A stretch of DNA of 64,000 bases from DATBVX01 sp963705495. Lineage in GTDB: Bacteria > Pseudomonadota > Gammaproteobacteria > Steroidobacterales > Steroidobacteraceae. The notes below the pieces were generated by a model. The model ran no database searches, was not told the DNA's origin, and worked only from the letters and a program-made list of their open reading frames with translations. Positions 63,001 through 64,000 of this stretch are shown one piece after another (position 1 is the stretch's first letter; every line of letters starts with the position of its first letter). The stretch covers positions 1 to 64,000 of the forward strand of contig CAVPJQ010000019.1 of NCBI GenBank assembly GCA_963705495.1, given 5' to 3'. Made by a program: the position numbers and the translations under genes.

Positions 63001-63140
63001 TCGTCGGTGGCATGACAGTGAGCACGGTGTTCACGCTGCTGTTGCTGCCGGCACTGCTGCGACTCGGTGAGCGCGAGCCGGGCACCGAAGCACAGCCCGC
63101 CCGCAAACTCAGCCCGCCGAGACTCGAGCGAGTCGCTTGA
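60033..63140 (+). CDS. RND efflux permease, second system
   Basis: The 1035-residue pump has the 12-TM RND layout (opening MKLTDGSLRNPAAVIITMAL). I prefer GTG 60033 because the ribosome site AGGGAGGG is only one or two bases before the GTG at 60027. The proton-relay positions are unusual. TM4 reads GMVLDAGIIVLEN with Ala in place of the second Asp, and TM10 reads GLVINNAILLVDQ with Asn in place of the Lys. It is followed by its adaptor after 17 bp, the reverse of the usual adaptor-first order. Confidence 0.93.
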   Translation: MKLTDGSLRNPAAVIITMALVIAFGIYSALKLPIQLFPDIEEPQMSIFTGWRAAAPAEVESELIEPQEAALQGLPGLKELNAFANAGGSFIGLRFNVGTDMRAAMMDVIGRMNQLPTLPRDATPPVISLGEDGGGGANQTLSWFFVQLLPGTPGPIENYQRFLEDVVKPRIESVPGVAVVNINASAPEELQVRFDPYRAAELGIEIPAVAAVAGTANDTSGGYVEVGRRDYALRFAGRYSPHDLGEQILAWRNGSPVRLRDIADIQVRRGDRQNLAMQNGNPAMGLQIIKESGANVLDTLGAVKEQIAELRDGPLKEMGLTIQQSFDPSLFINQAINLVSSNLFAGVLLALGVLWLFLRHTRAVILVGLTVPICLLSTFITLQLTGRTLNVISLAGLAFGVGMVLDAGIIVLENTLRLQERGELPEVAATRGTQEVWPALLASTITTVAIFLPVLWLKDAEGQLFADLALTISIANVISMLVAVTVVPVVVARWVKPPPLRAETKEKSDRFARRIVALTDGRQRRRLLIVGLISAPILLSWLLLPRLDYLPPVKRAAIDGFLQFPPGASVDTIDREIVQPIAQRMRPYMEGVKQPALLNYYVLVWPGGGGTIGARVKDQSQLPELERLLKEEILVGFPDMESFVAEGNLFGGFGDGRNIDLMLQSADVTALFPVARAAMQEIEKRMPGAQVQPWQGLEAAEPELRVTPDDRRLTEAGWNRATAGNVIRAMGDGLWIGDYFDGNKRLDVILRAEGWKTPEDLASVPLATPAGGVMPLGELMSVETKVGPGGLRRVDGKRTVSLGISPPRKMSLEESIEILKRDIEPVIKRMLPADGSIRYGGSADNLSNAITNMGQNFAFAILVLFLIMAAMFRSVKDSLLVVLTIPLATVGGVLALRALNLISFQPLDLLTMIGFVIMMGLVINNAILLVDQTRTSEREGIERREAVVQAIQLRIRPILCNTATSLVGMLPLAVVPGPGSTLYRGLGAVIVGGMTVSTVFTLLLLPALLRLGEREPGTEAQPARKLSPPRLERVA

Positions 63141-63157
63141 TGGCGCGGAGCACATCC

Positions 63158-64000
63158 ATGAAACATACAGTCCTCGCGGTCATTGTCCTCGCGCTGGCGT
63201 TCGCCGCATTCGATGCCCCCGCACAGGAGCCGAATGTGCCCGCCGCGCCCGTCAGGGTCGGCAAGGCCAGCAAGCAATCCATCACCACGACGATGACCGC
63301 AACCGGTACGGTCGTGAGCCGTAACGATGCGCGCATCGCCGCGGAAACGCCTGGACGACTGACCTGGGTCGCGGAGCCGGGTACCCAGATCGAGCGCGGC
63401 GGTGTCCTCGCGCGGATCGACGATTCCTCGCTGAAGCTGCACCTGCGCGAGAACGACGCGACCATCGCGCGCCTGCAGGCGAGCCGCAAGTACCAGGATT
63501 CACAGGTTGCACGCTTCCAACGGCTGCTGGAGCAGAAGATCGCCTCGCAGTCGCAGCTCGACGAGGCCATCGCACAGCGCGACATGACGGCGGAGGAAAT
63601 CAAGCAGGCGCGCGTCACGCGCGACCAGACCTTGCACGACATCGATCGCGCACGGGTGACGGCACCCTTCACCGGGCAGATCGTGGAGCGGCTGCATCAG
63701 CCCGGTGAGTTTGTCGCGGCCGGTGGTGAATTGGCGCGACTCGTCGACACGTCCCACATCGAGGTACGCGCCCAGGCACCCATGCAGGTCGCCGCATTTG
63801 TGCGCAGCGGCCGTGAAGTGCGCGTGCTCGATCATGCCAATCGCGAAGTGCGCAGCCCCATCCGCGCCGTGATCCCGGTGGGCGATGAGCGCTCGCGGCA
63901 GATGGAAATACGCGTTTCGCTTCCCGATGGGATCTGGCCCATCGGATCACCCGTCAACGTCGAGGTGCCGACCAGCGCACCGCTCACCGTGGTTGCGGTG
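63158..64000 (+). CDS. RND efflux periplasmic adaptor, 3' end cut by window
   Basis: The frame stays open to the window end (281 codons). GGAG precedes ATG 63158; an earlier ATG at 63140 overlaps the permease stop (TGATG) and is a possible coupled start. The product has a signal peptide (VLAVIVLALAFAAFDAPAQE). Biotinyl-lipoyl halves are ETPGRLTWVAEPGTQIERGG and DRARVTAPFTGQIVERLHQP. The alpha-hairpin is LQASRKYQDSQVARFQRLLE, and a beta-barrel begins at HIEVRAQAPMQVA. It should pair with the permease upstream. Confidence 0.92.
   Translation, partial: MKHTVLAVIVLALAFAAFDAPAQEPNVPAAPVRVGKASKQSITTTMTATGTVVSRNDARIAAETPGRLTWVAEPGTQIERGGVLARIDDSSLKLHLRENDATIARLQASRKYQDSQVARFQRLLEQKIASQSQLDEAIAQRDMTAEEIKQARVTRDQTLHDIDRARVTAPFTGQIVERLHQPGEFVAAGGELARLVDTSHIEVRAQAPMQVAAFVRSGREVRVLDHANREVRSPIRAVIPVGDERSRQMEIRVSLPDGIWPIGSPVNVEVPTSAPLTVVAV

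Noticed and set aside
1..64000. tRNA, rRNA, CRISPR, transposase or phage genes
   Set aside because: Looked for on both strands by eye (T-loop motif, direct-repeat arrays, DDE and integrase motifs); none recognised.

Overview
The window is GC-rich, densely coding chromosomal DNA from a Gram-negative bacterium. It carries a TonB-dependent receptor, two RND efflux systems, Tat-type signal peptides, lipoprotein and Sec signals, and an imuA-imuB-dnaE2 mutagenesis cassette. The gene mix and the intergenic repeat fit a gammaproteobacterium of the Steroidobacter/Nevskia/xanthomonad neighbourhood; that placement is an inference from content, not from a marker gene. I found no rRNA, tRNA, CRISPR array, transposase or phage gene.

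Layout. 1-7.8 kb: an MFS gene cut by the window edge, a decayed HutD/Ves fragment running into a GMC flavoprotein dehydrogenase, an hsp20-lon proteostasis pair, a DHA2 drug exporter and a lipoprotein. 7.8-13.3 kb: a ChrB-like gene with a LysE exporter, divergent across an AT-rich control region from a SufS-like PLP enzyme coupled to an M28 peptidase; then a CmcJ-like gene coupled to a 66-residue ORF. 13.4-19.6 kb: GST, ArsR/SRPBCC pair, AraC regulator, an MGMT-glycosylase repair fusion, a biotin-type carboxyltransferase and a frameshifted HAD phosphatase ending at a long palindromic repeat. 19.6-30 kb: a frameshifted M13 metallopeptidase, an HtrA-like protein lacking its catalytic His and Asp, an AraC regulator, a LytS/LytR-type two-component pair, an MBL hydrolase, an mmsA remnant, CAP and DUF2891 proteins. 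30-40.6 kb: RND adaptor plus permease, Tat-exported Gfo/Idh oxidoreductase, a TonB receptor divergent from an M49-type peptidase. 40.7-49.6 kb: a soluble NarL-type signalling cluster with a second kinase, an M20-like protein with altered metal ligands, a frameshifted alcohol dehydrogenase, DUF4166, a GbsR/MarR-type regulator with a strong leaderless promoter, and S-formylglutathione hydrolase. 49.7-64 kb: a small membrane protein, an EamA exporter, a frameshifted SRAP protein, an SDR, the LexA-controlled imuA-imuB-dnaE2 operon, an SRPBCC-SnoaL fusion, and a second RND permease followed by its adaptor, cut by the window end.

Themes. Envelope export and detoxification (two RND systems, two MFS genes, LysE, EamA, GST, FghA), peptide turnover at the envelope (M13, M28, M49, M20-like, HtrA-like) and DNA damage handling (MGMT-glycosylase, imuABC, SRAP) dominate. 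The most striking global observation is that four otherwise well-conserved genes are each broken by what looks like exactly one extra base. This is either residual sequencing error or recent decay. Several enzymes keep their fold but have lost or altered catalytic residues: the SufS-like, HtrA-like, M20-like and SDR proteins and the second RND pump. The best candidate for an undescribed functional unit is the ChrB-LysE / SufS-like-M28 divergent locus at 7.8-12.2 kb.
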